Assembly (NCBI RefSeq): GCF_001619985.1
Contig: NW_017264195.1
Location: 1,116,001-1,180,000 of the forward strand
DNA from: Xylona heveae TC161
Lineage: Eukaryota; Ascomycota; Xylonomycetes; Xylonales; Xylonaceae
Length of the DNA: 64,000 nt
Direction of reading: 5' to 3'
Positions 1 through 11,756 of this stretch are shown one piece after another (the stretch's first letter is position 1; every line of letters begins with the position of its first letter). The position numbers were made by a program, and so were the translations under genes. The notes under the pieces are model-generated. The model did not search any database. It worked only from the letters and a program-made list of their open reading frames with translations, and was not told the DNA's origin.

Positions 1-410
1 TCTGTCAAAGTGTTCAGGGCTGTCGACGTCGCTGGATCTTGCAATCGCCGATTTGCAGCTAATTTAATCTCTCAAATTAATTTAAATGATTTCGACTAAT
101 TGAGGCTTATCGGTCGGCTTGTCCAACCTTTTGCGAGAAGACTACTTGTGGCAGCAAGGGCGCCAATTGTAGCAGCTTTTATTTGATCGTTCATATCAAG
201 AATCAAGTCCATTTCGCCTTTTGCAGCGCCGAACCCGTTGGCCCATAGGCGCAATCGATCGATGTCATCCTGCAACCTACTCAAAATTGGCTCTGCATTG
301 CTGTCTGTTTTTGCTGCGGCTAAAAGTCGGAGGGATGCAGCGATACACTCGAGCACAAGCTCCCCGGCAAATCCAACTTCAAGCTGGAGTGGAAAGGCAT
401 CATTCGCCAT
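1..410 (-). CDS. 5' part of a gene with a fungal helical N-terminal signalling domain (partial)
   Basis: The first exon runs 410 down to 128 and starts with MANDAFPLQLEVGFAGELV. The best continuation is an intron at 59-127 (donor after AAAG, acceptor AAATTAG) into an exon that stays open to the window edge. The 94 visible residues are helical, with the signature RLRLWANGFGAAKGE followed by a spaced Ile/Leu pattern. This resembles the N-terminal domain that many Pezizomycotina proteins place ahead of zinc-finger, ankyrin or NACHT modules. The part that would name the protein lies outside the window. The ATG at 410 is preferred over upstream in-frame codons because the family-like pattern begins there. 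It is divergent from the DUF7580 gene, with 285 bp between the starts. Function is not known; a signalling or heterokaryon-type role is inference. Confidence 0.5.
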
Positions 411-695
411 TTTTAAATGATGAAATTTTACTTGTGTGAATGAATCGATGCAGAAACAATTTTGCGGAGGAAGGACGAGCTTTATTGGAGCTGTTATATC
501 AGCTGACTGACTCGAGGGTACCACAAGGCTGAACAGCACATGAGGCGCAGCAGGTTTCGTGATAACCCTGTAGGTGCCGTCGAGCACAGCCTTCCGCATA
601 ACTCAAGATCGCTCGAATAGTCGAAACGCAGTTATATCTGTTCTCTTCATTTATCCTGTTGAATCCTGCTGTGGACAATGTTATGAGAAACCACA

Positions 696-2620
696 ATGGA
701 CGGCGTCAGTCTTGGAATTTCAGTTGTAAGTCTGGCGATACAATGTCTTGGCGGCAAAAAGGCAGTCATAGGCATGATAACATCCTCGGCAAAGATTAAA
801 GATATAAACAAGAGGGTGAGGAAAAGCTTATTCCTGAGAGAGAAGGATTTCAAGCACTGTTGTCAACGGCTTCTGAAGGGTCTCAAGTCCGATGAGGAGC
901 TTAAATTGATATTTGGAAACGGCGAGGCAGAAGCTCCAGCATTCTGGCAAGATACTTCTTGGGAGTCACAGTTGCGGGCCCATCTTGGTGACTTCTTCGA
1001 GGAAGCTATGACTGCTGTAGATTTGTGCCTGGCAGTGTTTGAACAAATCCACAACGTGCTAGGCAAGTGCAAGTCTAGTAAGACAGGAATATCAGTCACT
1101 GAAACCGTACGTATAAAATTTTCAGCCAGGGGATTTCGTGCTAACAATTACAGAATGGCAATGGACCCGAGAAGAATAATGACGATCTGCTTTCAAAAGA
1201 GTCCATACCTCTCTTTACGAAGAGAAGGATTGCTGCAACTGAAACGGAGATTCGAACCTTGCTTTCTGAACTTCGAGAACACATGGATGATTACCGATGT
1301 GTCGTGGACAAGCATCATGAATCTCGCAATGGCTCTGTCTTAATTTCGTCCACTGTTCCTCTGAAAGTGCCCTCAAAGATCAAGGTGGATCATTCTTCAA
1401 TCAAACATTTCCAAGAGCAGCTCAATTTTCTATACGCAGCTCTGGCGTCTACTGGAAACTGTTATTGTCACGAGTTCAATCTACGATTGGAGTTCAAGCC
1501 AATACCGGAATATTCAACTGCTACGAGATCCACCGAAGTCGGTCACGGAGATCAACTAGACCCTATTCGTCAGCCTGTGTTCAACCTTTTGGCAATCTAC
1601 GGCGACCACCAGTCACTCTGGAGCAGAGAACCACTTTTTGGTACAGAATCAGCCTTTGGCTCAGAAATGCAAATCGATGACTCATTTGAATGCGGACGAT
1701 ATCAGCTTGATGCGCTGGAAGTAAAGCCACGATTGATTATCCAGCATCAGTTGAAAGATTGTTCCCAAACCCAGAACGATGAAAGAGCTTCTACGGCCAA
1801 ACCAAAGAGGAAGGTCACCTTTACCTTTGAAACCGAGACTGTGCTGGGGAAACGCTCTTCTACAATTGAAAAATCCGTAGATGGGAGCAAAATAATCAGT
1901 ACGAAAAAGATCGACAACCTTTGTAACTGTTTAGCTACCGGAAATGGACACCAAAACACCGATGAATGTCTTGGCTACGTTCCCACTCAAAATAACTATC
2001 TTTACTATTTCTACAGGGCTCCAAAAGCAAAAGACGTTCCAAAAAAGGGAAACATGACTCTCCTCCACTTCTTAGGCATCGACGACAAAGATATGCGCCT
2101 TCCCTGCCAAGATCGAGTGAGATTGGCACTCACTCTCGCGTTATCTTTGCTTCACCTTCATTCTTCCTCATGGATCAAGCAGAGGTGGCGCAGTCGAGAT
2201 GTTCTACTTTTCTCGGAAAATGACGAGAATTGGGCGCCGTACATCTCTGCTGCATTTAATGGAGTTCACCAAGGGCAAATCGAGTCAACGAAAACCCTGA
2301 AGACATCACACATTTACAGTTTGGGCATTATCCTACTTGAAATTGGCCGCTCCCGACCACTGCTTGACCATGGCAAAGGAAAAATGCGGGAAAGTCACAA
2401 GGATTTCGATGACGAGATAAGGGAAATATATGAGGCACACTGTCACATTGACCGGAAGACACTCTCGAGAGAATTGGGGGCGCAGTATCACGAGGCTGTG
2501 AAATGCTGCATACAGTGGGATCGTGAGAAAGATGACCTCTCAAACAAGGACATACAGAAAGCCTTTTGTGATAACGTTGTCAGCAAATTGGAAATGGCTT
2601 TGGAAGCATTTTCTCTTTAA
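696..2620 (+). CDS. HeLo-like / DUF7580 pseudokinase-type protein, 625 aa
   Basis: Two exons, 696-1106 and 1154-2620, with a 47-bp phase-0 intron that has a GCTAAC branch point and CAG acceptor. The joined frame is open for 625 codons. Residues 1-130 are helical and start MDGVSLGISVVSLAIQ, as in fungal proteins with a HeLo-like (prion-inhibition and propagation) N-terminus. The C-terminal half carries the DUF7580 pattern: LLHFLGIDDKD, then LALTLALSLLHLHSSSWIKQ, PYISAAF and HIYSLGIILLEIG. The last two blocks resemble the helices of a protein kinase C-lobe, but no HRD or DFG motif is seen, so catalysis is unlikely. Proteins of this type are widespread and of unknown role; some HeLo relatives execute cell death. 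That this one does so is inference. It is divergent from the partial signalling gene at the window edge. Confidence 0.8.
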
Positions 2621-3780
2621 TTGTCAAAGATTGTTCGTTCGTTGCGACACAACGCCCATTAGTCAATCTACTCTTTTTGCTTTGAGTTGCTCCGAACTTT
2701 ATGATATGAGATAAATGCAAACGAAGTGATGTTTGTGGGAAGAACCTTATACATACGGTAGTACTGGAAGTATATTCGATACGGTGACCCTTTGACGGTA
2801 AGCCCAGCACTGTTTTACCAAGGTAAGCTACTATATTCAGTGGAATGCATCTCGACCAAGACTGATCTGAAGTGATTTGTCAAGGTAGACGTCTCTGTAT
2901 TATTGAAAGCCATTGAATTGCGATACCAATTGAAAAACACGGAGGATCCAACTGCGATATTCAAACACAAAAGAGACACAGTAATTGCTGATAAAATGTC
3001 TTGTCAAACGCTCTTCTCAGCCACTGATCGCTATCGCGTGCCTAACTACACTTACTCCGTATATTTCGGCTATTCCCGGGCAAGATATTAGGAACCGCCA
3101 GACGGCACGAGGGGTCGTGGCGCACTTGTATGTTCTATACTCTCCCAGTCGATAACTCTCAGTTCTTATCAATTATGTTCTAGGTTATCGGAGAAACCAC
3201 AGCACTTAGGGCCGTTTAGATCCCCACGACCGTCCGTTGTCGGCCACCGCTTTTGTCACTATCTCCGGTCTGATTGGCTAGAAGTTCTGATGCGCAATCC
3301 AGACAACTGACTGGCTTGTGCATTCAGTACCCTGTGGAGTGGATTCTCACCATACAATAATCCCTAGTCATTCTGAAGCCTTCCTGGAAGACACATGAGA
3401 GCAGTCCGGCGTTGTGTTGTTTGAGTGCCCTTTACTGTACTGTATGTACAGCTCAGATCGAGCCTTCGAGGGAGACTCCTTTTGCTGACGTTCCTGGAGC
3501 TCTAGCATCTCCGTGAAACCCGTGCTTCTTATCGGCAATCCGATCATCCGTCCCACTGAAATTCTTCGCGGGGTCCAAGTAGAAACAAAACCGATTTGCT
3601 TGAGGGAACCCTGTTTCCACGCGATTGAACCTGGTCCATCACTGTTACGTCGTCAAAGTGTTCTTTTACAAACTGTTTCACGAATCACTTTTCGAGTTCG
3701 ATTTTGTATCCGCTGTTGCTGAATTGGGAGGGGGAACAGTGTGGCGTTGATTATGGACTAGATAATTGATGCGATCAGAG
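2621..3780. other. Intergenic region upstream of the RhaR-like gene
   Basis: About 1.16 kb with no convincing coding exon; the short open frames lack family patterns and splice partners. It must hold the terminator of the DUF7580 gene and the promoter of the Zn2Cys6 gene that starts at 3781. I saw no repeat or RNA gene. Confidence 0.6.
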
Positions 3781-6773
3781 ATGGAAATACACCACCACAG
3801 TAGCGGACGACAGAGGCGGCCCAGGGTTACGGAGGAGAATCGCAAGAGAGCAGTTCGAGCGTGAGTTGCACACTGCCAACTTTGCGGCCACTCGTGTTCA
3901 AGGACTGACGCATCTCACAGTTGCGATGCATGTCGGCAACAAAAGGAAAAATGCCAAGGCGGCATTCCATGCGTGCGATGCACAAAGTACCGTCGACCAT
4001 GCGAATTTAATATGACACCAAAACCCCGATTACCCGGCCCAGGAAGCGCCGCATATGGGTAAGCCATTCTGAACCGCTCAGCTACACGTTGTAGTCACAA
4101 TCGTAAGAAGTGGATCACTGACAACTTGTGCGGCGATTAGCTCGAACATGCATGCCGAGTTGGAAGCAGAAAGGGAGAAGAATCGATATATGGCGACCAT
4201 AATTTCGCACTTTGTGGGGGACACGACCACCTTTGATATTGATAGTTTGAAGCAACTCGCCGAAAGTCTTCGGATTGAACCGCCATCTCGTACAGATAGC
4301 TTTTCCGAGGCGGATATGCAAGAATTGGGTAACCTTGCAATTGAAGACGAAAAGTTTACGGTCAGACCGTTGTCTGACAACACAGCACGTGAGTTTGACC
4401 AAATTGCAATGAGATTGCCGTGATTTCCCGTGCTCATGGTTGGCATTTAGATTATTCCGGCGAATTTTCTCATTGGTCATTTGGTGAGCGGATACAACGA
4501 CGGATCAACGAATGGGCGCGAGAAGCAGATTCAGAGGTAATGATCTCCCATCCTGGCACCTTTATTCTCGAAAGGTTCCCGGCTGACATTAAAAAGGGCA
4601 CCTCCGAGGACGATCAAATCAAGGAATTCTGGCGAGCCACGAAACTTCAATCTCATGCTAATATCGTGCCCGAGATTGTCGAATCTTTTCCACCGCCACA
4701 GGTTGCTCACTTTTTGATTCAAACATTTTTAAAGTTTTGCGAAACCAATTATTATTTAGTTGACGATATATGGCTCTATGAGAAGCTGGACTTGTGCTAT
4801 TCTCGACCAGAGACCCTAAACAACGATGATGCGGGAATGGTCTGTGTGATATTGGCCATCTTCGCCATTGGCACGCAATATGCGCATATACAATCGGGCT
4901 CTCAGCAGGACGGTTCGCGGGAAGATGACTCTGTGGATAGTGGAAACTCTGCCGAGGACGACATTGGACTTACGTTTTACCGACTGGCATGCAAGCTTGT
5001 TCCGGACGTGATTACCCTTGCGTCTTTGGAGAGTGTACAAGCATTTTTGCTTTTGGGGGTCTATACCCTCCCTATTGATACTGGCGGACTTTGCTATACA
5101 TATCTTGGGATCGCTCTGAAGATGGCCATTCAAAATGGAATGCATCGAAGATACACTGGCGGCGGCGGGCTGGATCCCCGCAGGGTCGAGCTTCGTAATC
5201 GTCTCTGGTGGAGCGCATATGCCATGGAAAGGTATGTGGGTTTGCATTCCCATGCATTGAGCACGTCCCGGCTAACCATAATGCCATGACAAAGACGCAT
5301 TAGCATATTACACGGACGACCGACATCAATAGCGATAATGGACATTGACGCGGATCTGCCCAAGGACATTCCTGAGTTACAACCAACTGATGGTTCGCCT
5401 TCGACCTTTGCAAACAGGTCTGCAATGATTACTTTGACCGTAAGGCTTGGAGATATAGCGGAGCAAATGTACGTTTTAATCCATCCCGGGATAGATGTTT
5501 CCTGTTCCCCTTCTGACTGTTCTCAAACTAACTGACCAATGACAGATCGTTAATCCGACGATGCCCTCGACGGCGACACACTGAACATCTCGAACGACTT
5601 CTCGTTCTCCGCAAACGGCTCATGGATTGGTGGAACAGTCTCCCCGAAGAATTATACTGCCGGGACCTGCGGCCGCAGGGGCCACTGTTTCGCCGCAATG
5701 TTCATCTCAAACTCAACTACCATCTATCACAAATATTCATGGGTCGATGCTTCATTTTCCAGCCTACGCGTGGGCCATCCGCTAGTCCAGCGGAAGAAGC
5801 AGCCAAACAAGCACAGTCCAGCAGCAAATCTCTTCTGGTCAATGATTGCATCCAATCTGCTCTAGATATCATTGATCTTTGTCAACTTCTCCGACACGAG
5901 ACGGGGCTTGCGCGCGCATCCTATACAGAGTTCAGCTCCTGTCGCGCCGCCATGCTCGCCATTCTCGCGCAGAGCCTCAACGAGCAAAATGATCGGCTTC
6001 GCACGGCACTCACACAAGGCATGCGTTTGATTAGACCCATGGCGGTGGGTATTGATTCCGCAAAGTCTGATGTGTCTCTCATTGAGGCGCTCGAGCGAGC
6101 TATTCGACGTCTTGATGCCCGCGAAAGGGGGTCCTCTTCGGGAAATCCCCAGGTTGGCGCAGCCGGTCCACCCTCTGGATACGAAACATTTAAAAACTGG
6201 GCGACACTATGGCGGAACGCGCCAAATGACTTTGGCGGCAGCGGCAGTGGCAGTGGCAGTGGCACGGCCGGAATGCAGTCATCAAATGCTGTCGCTGCCA
6301 GTTCTACATCGCCTCTTTCTGGGCCTGGATCAGGTTCTATTCCCGCCAATCCTCTTGTCCAAACCCAACAACGCCACGCCTCAGGGTCACCCTTTAGCCC
6401 TGCCGGCGCAGCAGCGAGTGGGGAAGACGAAGGAACCAATACCAATGGCAGCATCTTTTCAGCCACTAATTCGATGAGCCCGACAGACCAAAACAACATT
6501 CACCGCAGCAGCGTCGACATGATGGATTTTATGACTTCTACGACGGATATACCCAACCTTGCCGATTTTGGATTCGATAATTTTCTTTCCCCGTTTCCGC
6601 AGGAGCTTACCCAGTTTAGCCTCATATCAGATTTTGATCCTCACCTGTCTCACCCGAGCGTGCCCTCACCCGACCAAGTCCAATCGCAGGTCCCTTCGCC
6701 TTTAGGATCGGCATCGGTGCCGCAGCAGCAGTCTTTTCCTCCTTCCTACTATCCCAGCGATCTTCCTCAGTAA
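3781..6773 (+). CDS. rhaR: Zn2Cys6 transcription factor, probable L-rhamnose regulator RhaR, 882 aa
   Basis: Six exons: 3781-3860, 3921-4058, 4141-4388, 4451-5231, 5295-5468 and 5546-6773. All phases agree and give 882 residues. A Zn(II)2Cys6 cluster lies at residues 28-54 (Cys 28, 31, 38, 44, 47, 54; CDACRQQKEKC then CVRCTKYRRPC). A fungal-specific transcription factor middle region follows, with YSGEFSHW near residue 156 and RNRLWWSAYAMER/RISILHGRP near 404-424. The C-terminal 250 residues are Gly/Ser/Pro-rich and acidic, as in an activation region. The gene sits directly beside lactonase, dehydrogenase and dehydratase genes for L-rhamnose. From memory, rhaR in Aspergillus lies next to lraA, lraB and lraC; that context, not a unique motif, is the ground for the name. 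It would activate the pathway genes and rhamnosidases when L-rhamnose is present. The other regulator at 13896 is the alternative candidate. Confidence 0.72.
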
Positions 6774-8148
6774 AGGATGTGTATGGGGATACATTCGTCT
6801 TAATGGCCTCTCAATTTCTTCTTGTACATTTATCCCGTCTATTTCTCGTGTGCCAAATCTCTCACGATTACTTTTACTATTTGTTACAGGAGGACTGTGT
6901 TCTTTTATTTCTTCTTCTCGCTCTTCTTCTCACTGGTCTTGACTTTCCCATTTACATCAGAATATCCTTTTAGACTTCTCGCCACGTCCTTTATGCCTTC
7001 TTCCCCTCCATTGCCGTCCCCTTATTCCCTCGATCAAAATCCACCAGCGCTCACTGTACAAATTTTGTACAAACTTCATCTTTAAAAATTCACGGGCGTC
7101 TTTGAGGCCTTGGGAGTTTCTTGTTTATATGGTGGTCCATACTTTAAAAATGGGGATATAAAAAGAATCAATTGGGGTTATTTGGGGTTATTTTTCTCAA
7201 TGCTTCAATACACCATTAATATTATGCGTGCATTGATGCTCAAACCATATAGTTTATCTTACAGTGGATGCATTATTTACCAATATGCTACCCTTTAGGT
7301 ATATGTGCCGGAGTATTATTATCTTTACGGTATTATCTTTACGGCCGTAATATCATTATATTTACGCAATGCCCGAACGCCCTGACCACCGCTGGTTGTA
7401 CGCCGTAATCGTGTCAGGTTGGTAGATTGGTAGGTTGGTAGTAGTAGTAGTAAACGTTATGAAAAGACGGTCTCCTGGAGTCATGACCTCGGTTCATCGT
7501 CCCCCCGACCAACCGAGCTACCCCGAGACCTTTTCGCGGGGTGTTGTGTGATGTCACAGATTAAGATACGACAGACACAGTTTAAGTCACACCTGACTGT
7601 AGGTAAGTTATAGCTGAGTTGTTGACACTGAAACTAGAGTTACAACTCAACGCAACGTAACTCAACGGCTCTATTTTCCCCGCATTGCCGCGCCACGCTC
7701 TACATTTATACCTCCCGATTCAATTGTCAAAGTGTCAATTGTCAGTCGTGACGAGCTCCTTACACGTTTTAATTTGAATTTCTCTGGCAATTGACAGTTC
7801 AATTGTGTCTAGGTTGGTGTATATACGAACTAGCTATTATTCACGATTGTGAAGAAAAATTATATCCGCAGTCAAGGCAATTCAGTCTAACGTGCATCTA
7901 GCTATCTAGTACACGACGGGCGACTTACGGAGTTTCTGTTGCTTAATTGATTTTTGTCAATTGCTCAATTGATCAATCGGTTTGCGAACTCGGGGATCGA
8001 CGACAAAGTGCAGTCAAATTGTGCCGAGTAATTGACTGTCCCTGCAATCCAAGACCAAAAACTTCCTTGAGCAAAAAAAGGGGCAAACGAAAGGCAACAC
8101 ACGCATTCTCCCCTTCCCCCTCCCCCTCAAAAACAAAGGAGAATCACA
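6774..8148. other. Intergenic region between rhaR-like and lraB
   Basis: About 1.37 kb without a credible coding exon. It contains a 14-bp direct tandem repeat (7317-7344), a GGTTGGTA/GTAGTAGTA stretch near 7419-7452, a tRNA-like box element on the minus strand (7469-7530), and the promoter of lraB. The leader just before the ATG at 8149 is C-rich (CCCCTTCCCCCTCCCC), as is common for fungal 5' UTRs. Confidence 0.6.
7317..7344. repeat. 14-bp direct tandem repeat, two copies
   Basis: The unit TATTATCTTTACGG occurs twice head to tail, followed by a related TATATTTACG. Nothing links it to a gene or mobile element. It could be a slippage product. Confidence 0.7.
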
Positions 8149-9613
8149 ATGACTACAAATCCTACCACAATCATCGACTCACACATCCACCTCTTCCCCT
8201 CCTCCGAGCTCCCGTCACTTAATTGGTGGTCGCCCGGCTGCGCGCTCGACGCGCAGCACTCCATGGACGAGTACCTCGCTGCGACGGGCAACCCCGCTGA
8301 GCTGAGAGGGTATGTCTTTCTCGAAGCGGACCGGCGCGCGCATGTCCGTGATGAGAGCCTGATGGGGTGGGAGAGGCGGTTTACTCCGCTTGGGCGAGAA
8401 GAAATGGGCAATGAGGATGAGGACCGAACGGGCAAAGAAGATGATATGGGGAAAGAAGACGGACAAGGACAAAGACAAGGGCAAGGGCAAGGGCAAGAAG
8501 GATGGCAAGACGCGCTGACGGAACTGGATTTTATTGCGCGCGTCGTCCGGGACATGTCTCGGCCGGGCGAGGGGCACGGGGCAGGACACGGGAACATGTG
8601 CGTCGGCATTGTGCCCTGGGCGCCGCTTCCTCTTGGTGTGAATCATCATGGAGCTTCTGGCAAGGGAGAGGGAGAGGGTGAGGGTGAGGGTAAGAATAAG
8701 TGCAAGAAGGGGAGGAAGTTGAGGAGGGGCCCAGATTTGGAGACGTATTTGGCGTGTGTTAGGGCACGATGTGCGGGGTATAGTGATGCTGGTAGTAGTC
8801 GTGTCGTTGCAAATGGTGGGGATGGTAAGGGTTACGGTGGTGGTGGTGGTGGTAAGGACGTGTTCGGCCGGATCAAAGGATTTCGGTATTTAGTCCAGGA
8901 CAAGCCGGCCGGAGTTCTGCTCACAGACGAGTTCATTGAAGGGGTCAAGTGGCTAGGACGGAAAGGCTACGCGTTTGATCTTGGGGTGGATCAACGACAG
9001 GGTGGAATCTGGCAATTACACGAGGCGGTGGAGATGCTGGAGCGGGTCATGGCCGGCGAGGAGGATGAAGAGAAGAAGACGAAAATTGTGATAAGTAGGT
9101 TTTCCTTTTCACTGCTCGATCGATTTTAAGTTGCTTACAGCATGGATATCATATCCGCATTGAATAATTTTTAGTATATTTGCTAATGAGACAGACCATC
9201 TGTGTAAACCGAATATGCGCATTGATCCGGCCAATGCCATGCACGAACCGAGTTTCCTCGAGTGGAGAGAACTCATTCAACGCATGGCGTCGTTTCCAAC
9301 AACGTACATGAAGCTCTCGGGCGGTTTTGCAGAATTGCCCCCACAAGAGATTGACAAGCCGTGGCCGGTATCTGAGATTGTGGCGCACATTCAACCGTGG
9401 TTTGACGTGGCAATGGACGCCTTTGGTCCGTCGCGCATCATGTTTGGGAGTGATTGGCCAGTATGCAATGCTGGCGGAGCGGGAACTCGCCATGCCTGGA
9501 AGAATTGGCGGGCAACTGTAGCACTGTTGCTTGAACAGCGAGGTGTAACGGAGGAAGAAGCACGCCAGGTCTGGAGTGGGACGGCCATACGCGCGTATGG
9601 ATTGGAATTGTAG
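8149..9613 (+). CDS. lraB: Amidohydrolase, probable L-rhamnono-1,4-lactonase LraB, 454 aa
   Basis: Two exons, 8149-9094 and 9195-9613; the phase-1 intron has a TGCTAATGAGACAG 3' end and joins to give INHLCKPN. The protein belongs to the amidohydrolase-2 (TIM-barrel, metal-dependent hydrolase) family: DSHIHLFP at residue 11 supplies the HxH metal ligands, FRYLVQDKP lies mid-protein and FGSDWPVC near the end carries the conserved Asp. In the L-rhamnose pathway this family (yeast LRA2) opens L-rhamnono-lactone to L-rhamnonate in the cytosol. Placement between the regulator and the dehydrogenase/dehydratase genes supports that role. It is longer than usual because of low-complexity Gly/Glu/Gln/Lys stretches at about residues 85-123, 168-190 and 222-238. 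It converges with lraA, with about 105 bp between stop codons. Confidence 0.82.
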
Positions 9614-9718
9614 AAATGTGCCTGCGATAGCATTGGCAGAACTGGCAGTGCTTCATTACATAAAATATCGTACGGCAATTTTATCCTCGGAATCTGACAG
9701 ATATATCCGTCGTCTGGC

Positions 9719-10713
9719 TCATTGTAAATTGACAAAGAGTCCACCATCGACGAGTAGCTGTGCGCCAGTCTGAGACAGAAAATGTTAGTCAACATGATCC
9801 CCTACCCTCAATTGCATAGTAAATGGATATTACATACCACGTATCGCGACATGTCACTTGCCAGAAAGACTGCTGGGCCAGCAATGTCTTCTGGGACACC
9901 AGTCCGGCCGAGTGGGATGCGCTTCTCCATGTATTCCCGCTTCTCGTCATTACTCAAATCCTCTTCATTCATTTGCGTTCGAATGGTCCCGGGTAAAATA
10001 GCATTACATCGAATGTTGTACTTCCCCAGAGCTACAGCACAAGACTGCATCAGGCTCAACACGCCTGCTTTGGTCGGGGTATAGTGCGTCTGCAGCCCGC
10101 CGCCTACAAGTGCTGAAATGGACGAGATCCCGATAATGGAACCGCCATTGCCTTGCTCGGCCATCTGTCGCGCAGCTGCTTGTGTGGCATAAAATGCACC
10201 ATCAAGGTTTGTTCGTACAGTTTTGGAAAAAAGATCAGGCTCGATCCTATAAGGTGAGCTTGTTAGCAATGAAACGTTTAACACCTCCTCTTCAGTCGTT
10301 TAATCGTAAAAAAGAAATTATTTTCGAGAGAAAAAACAATGAAACAAGAAGAGATTGGGTAGAGCATACGTTAAGAAATCAGCAAATTGACAGATGCCGG
10401 CATTGCTCACAAAAATGTCGACTTTGCCAAACGTTTTGGTAGCATCCTCGATCAGCTCTTTTCCAGTCTCAGGTTTTGAAATGTCTCCAGAAAAGCTGCT
10501 TAATACGCTATTATGACCGTTCCTCGAGTCTTCCACCTCCCGAGCTAAAGTGTTGAAGTGCCTCACTGAGATTGGATCGTCAAGATGGCAGACAGTAACA
10601 AAAGCACCCTGACGGATGAATTCCAGAGCAATTGCTCGCCCAATGCCAGTGACACCACCCGTAATGACTGCAGACTTGCCTTCCAATAATTTGCTCTGCT
10701 GTGTATCCGCCAT
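9719..10713 (-). CDS. lraA: Short-chain dehydrogenase, probable L-rhamnose 1-dehydrogenase LraA, 267 aa
   Basis: Three exons on the minus strand: 10713-10370, 10246-9838 and 9769-9719. The introns (123 and 68 bp) have GTATGC/GTATGT donors, and the first has a GCTAAC branch point. The 267-residue product is a classical SDR: TGGVTGIG at residues 18-25 binds the dinucleotide, NAG is at 104-106, and Ser157-Tyr170-Lys174 (YTPTK) form the active site. The end, TGAQLLVDGGLFVNL, is typical. In this cluster it most likely oxidises L-rhamnose to L-rhamnono-lactone with NAD(P)+. Many SDRs look alike, so the substrate rests on its neighbours: lraB on one side and lraC on the other. Start chosen at MADTQQSK, which gives the usual spacing to the glycine motif. 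Confidence 0.82.
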
Positions 10714-11756
10714 GGTCGCTGACTAAGCTGAACGGGGAAGACCCATAGGAGTAGAAAGTGGGGAGAACCCAGAGAGGAGAGAGATTAGACACGGTTCTCT
10801 CGGAGCAAGGTAGAGTAACGGCACAGTATAGTAGAAGAAATTTGCAATTGATTGACAAGATTTGTTTGTTTCAGAGCTGTTCGTCACCAATCAATCAATG
10901 TATGTGACTGTCGATGGTGATAGAGGACGTGGTGGCTGAGGTGGAAGTCCTCAGATTCCCCTCTCCGTGCGTGTGGGGTTGTGGGGCACGGTCCAAGTGG
11001 GATGTGCTGGGGGAAATCAGGGTCCTCTCTTTCTTTCATGCCCAATCGATTGACCCATCAGTTATTTGCGGTCACACTTTGAAAGATACATTGAGAGCCT
11101 AAGCGAGCTGATAATGATGCTCTGATACCGCCAGAGCTGCATCATCCATCACTGCATGATCTGCGACAACGCGTCAACGCTTTGCCAGACACTGGCATAA
11201 ACTTTCAGAGTACGAGCGGCTGGGCAAAAAAATAGTCTCGGTATATTTCTGCCCGAAAGAAGGGCTATCATAATGGAATCTTTTAACTGTGACAAGCGGA
11301 TATTTAGCTAATTTAGGGGCCATCAAGCAAGCGGGCCGCAGCCGAGGCATCAGGCTGCTACCGGAGTACGTAGGGAACTGGCCAGGAAGCTTATGCCCCG
11401 CAGTCACAGGTGAAAGAGATCGAAACCACTTCGGTAGAGATCTCCGATGAATAACGAGTAACAAGATATTACTACTGATTCAAACCGGTTTCTGGATCGG
11501 CAATGATTGCCATTGCAGTTCTGTCATGCAAAACTAACGCTGTTGCATGTGAAGTAGGCTAAATAAGCCCATGTTCGCGGTAGATAAACTCCCGAGACTA
11601 AGAAGAAAGCAAAAGTGACGAATCAAGTCTCCACCCCTCTCAAACCATATTAGAATTAGGCAAGTCGCTGTGTATCACGCAATGCAAAAGACGAGAAAAC
11701 AAAAGAAAAATGACAGAAGGAACACCCATGCACATTTCCAAGCTGTCAGATGATAT
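10714..11756. other. Intergenic region between lraA and lraC
   Basis: About 1.04 kb. It holds the lraA promoter and the lraC terminator. The short open frames here show no family pattern. No repeat or RNA gene was seen. Confidence 0.55.

Noticed and set aside
6052-6477. Plus-strand alternative frame of 141 codons inside the RhaR-like gene
   Set aside because: It lies in another frame of the Gly/Ser-rich coding region and has no family pattern.
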